Notes under the pieces: model-generated
What the model was told of the DNA's origin: nothing
Databases searched by the model: none
What the model saw: only the letters and a program-made list of their open reading frames with translations
Program-made: the position numbers and the translations under genes
Part shown: one piece after another, positions 6,366 through 7,281 of the stretch
Position numbering within the stretch: position 1 is the first letter of the stretch
How the letters are laid out: each line of letters starts with the position of its first letter
Assembly: GCA_030040415.1 (NCBI GenBank)
Contig: JASHTT010000058.1
Span: 1-7,281 of the forward strand
From: Streptosporangiaceae bacterium
GTDB taxonomy: Bacteria; Actinomycetota; Actinomycetes; Streptosporangiales; Streptosporangiaceae
DNA length: 7,281 nucleotides
Reading direction: 5' to 3'

Positions 6366-6878
6366 CTAACCAAAGGACAGCGATATTACCTTCCAGGAGT
6401 GCGGGCCGGTGATCTCGATCTCGACCGTCGCTTCCTCGGTGTCGCAGTTCCAGTCGCGCAACGGGGTTCCGCCAAAGTAGTCCGGGACGGCTGGCTCGCA
6501 GTCCAGGTCAACGGCTGGCATGCTGTTTGTTGGCAGAAGTCCGAGCGGCTTAGCCCATTTCAGGACGCTGTTGTCCAGGGCTGTACCTGTCTGGCTCTCA
6601 TCGTTGCCGGCGGTGGAGTACGGGCCACCGCCGTTGTAGATGGCGTACTTTCCGAGCTTGGCGACGATGTCCGAAGACGATGGGATTGACGTTGATGACG
6701 GTGACGCGGCCGGGCTGGCTGTGGCGGGCTGCGAGGTTGGCTGGCCCGTGGTGGCGGGAGCTGAGGTTGTCCGGTTCGCGGCAGGCGGTGCTGCGGCAGG
6801 CGACGACGAGCCGCCGCATGCCGCCAGCCACACAGCGGCTGACATCGCCGCAGCGCAGGATGCGAGGAACTTCCTCAT
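6366..6878 (-). CDS. Putative secreted lipoprotein, unknown family
   Basis: A 170-aa protein not recognised as a known family. Residues 1-21 are a lipoprotein signal peptide: MRK positive start, hydrophobic core and lipobox LAAC with Cys21 as the predicted lipidation site. Residues 22-69 are a Ser/Thr/Pro/Ala-rich linker typical of actinobacterial surface lipoproteins, and about 70-170 form a small globular domain with two cysteines (Cys127, Cys145) that could form a disulfide, and a beta-like end (EATVEIEITG, WKVISLSFG). The start ATG 6878 is preceded by GGAG (6888-6885, minus strand) 6 nt away; an earlier ATG at 7001 would bury the signal peptide. It ends 12 bp from the hemE stop, on the opposite strand. 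Codons such as ATA, AAA, ACA, CCA and GTA appear more often than in its neighbours, which may mean weak expression or later acquisition. Confidence 0.82.
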   Translation of the reverse strand: MRKFLASCAAAMSAAVWLAACGGSSSPAAAPPAANRTTSAPATTGQPTSQPATASPAASPSSTSIPSSSDIVAKLGKYAIYNGGGPYSTAGNDESQTGTALDNSVLKWAKPLGLLPTNSMPAVDLDCEPAVPDYFGGTPLRDWNCDTEEATVEIEITGPHSWKVISLSFG

Positions 6879-6892
6879 TGGCGTCTCCAGTT

Positions 6893-6917
6893 GTGCCGTT
6901 TGGGCACATCCGTGCCC
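6893..6917. repeat. Overlapping inverted repeats in the lipoprotein upstream region
   Basis: GGGCAC-ATCC-GTGCCC (6902-6917) is a perfect 6-bp inverted repeat with a 4-nt loop. The same GGCAC arm can instead pair with GTGCC at 6893-6897. It lies 15 to 39 bp upstream of the lipoprotein ATG, so it is either an operator or a leader hairpin next to the ribosome-binding site. A third GTGCC occurs at 6932-6936, giving copies about 19-20 bp apart. Confidence 0.3.
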
Positions 6918-7051
6918 CCCGTACCGACCACGTGCCAGCGCACTTGCTCGGCCGATTGTGGTGACCGGGACGGGCCGGTTGCTAGCGGCGGACAGTTGCA
7001 CTGAGTTGCTGACCGGGCAAGCGGGGCCCGGCCTTGCGCCGAGGAGAGCGG

Positions 7052-7281
7052 TTGCTTAGCCGTGACGACCTGGATCTGCCGGACGAGCTGTACGGGTTCG
7101 GCGGCTGGCTGCTGTGGCTTGTCGCCACGCGCGCGACCGCCCTGGTAGACCGCGTCTTCGCGACGGGGACGGCGCGCCCGTCGCGCAGCTACGGGATGGT
7201 GGAATCCCACCACGTACCTACTCCGGCACTGATCGCGTGGCTGCTCGTGGCCGCGGAGTTCGGTGTCACTCCAGACGACCT
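7052..7281 (+). CDS. Unrecognised protein, N-terminal part (3' end outside window)
   Basis: A reading frame starts with TTG 7052 and is still open at the right edge after 76 full codons. The start is supported by GAGGAG at 7041-7046, 5 nt upstream, one of the strongest ribosome-binding sites in the window, and by strongly G/C-ending codons from there on. The visible N-terminus is acidic (SRDDLDLPDEL), then has a hydrophobic run GFGGWLLWLVAT (residues 16-27) that is too short and too soon interrupted by Arg27 and Arg34 to be a confident membrane helix. A second hydrophobic patch, TPALIAWLLVAAEF, ends near the edge. I do not recognise the family. It diverges from the lipoprotein across a 173-bp gap. 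Confidence 0.65.
   Translation, partial: MLSRDDLDLPDELYGFGGWLLWLVATRATALVDRVFATGTARPSRSYGMVESHHVPTPALIAWLLVAAEFGVTPDD

Noticed and set aside
6875..7213. 112-aa minus-strand open frame at the right end
   Set aside because: It overlaps the lipoprotein upstream region and the better supported TTG gene, has no ribosome-binding site of note and no recognisable sequence.
1..7281. Mobile element, defence island, CRISPR or RNA genes
   Set aside because: No transposase, integrase, terminal repeats, regularly spaced repeat array, tRNA cloverleaf or rRNA-like stretch was seen on either strand.

Overview
The window is 7.3 kb of gene-dense, very GC-rich DNA with strongly G/C-biased third codon positions. 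GTG and TTG starts, probable leaderless genes and the protein families present (a Nudix plus histidine-phosphatase MutT1, DUF3000, an HRDC-containing RNase D, an actinobacterial-type Ogt) all point to a chromosomal segment of an actinomycete. The genus cannot be named from the sequence. No rRNA, tRNA, insertion sequence, phage gene or CRISPR array was seen.

Layout from left to right. (1) The C-terminal part of polyphosphate kinase (ppk, cut by the window edge) overlaps by 8 nt a MutT1-type gene on the same strand; a short hairpin follows. (2) Facing it, on the minus strand, is ogt (O6-alkylguanine-DNA alkyltransferase). (3) ogt diverges from a small cysteine-rich DUF2695 gene. The 111-bp gap between them carries two outward-facing promoter candidates. 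Each resembles the mycobacterial RecA-independent DNA-damage promoter (TTGTCRGTG-N8-TAnnnT, the PafBC-dependent type) with exactly the 8-nt spacing, and one box lies in a perfect 15-bp palindrome. (4) Converging on DUF2695 with only 5 bp between stops is a minus-strand operon of three genes joined by ATGA overlaps: a 99-aa probable zinc-ribbon protein, a DUF3000 protein and RNase D. (5) Divergent from that operon is hemE (uroporphyrinogen decarboxylase), which starts with GTG and is probably leaderless; two dyad symmetries lie in the shared 153-bp gap. (6) Converging on hemE with 12 bp between stops is an unrecognised secreted lipoprotein with more A/T-ending codons than its neighbours. (7) At the right edge a new gene begins with TTG after a strong ribosome-binding site and runs out of the window; it was not recognised.

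Functionally this is mostly housekeeping: polyphosphate metabolism, nucleotide-pool cleaning, direct DNA repair, RNA processing and haem synthesis. The points most worth a second look are the paired damage-type promoters between ogt and DUF2695, and the uncharacterised zinc-ribbon and DUF3000 genes locked to RNase D. No clearly new multi-gene system is evident.
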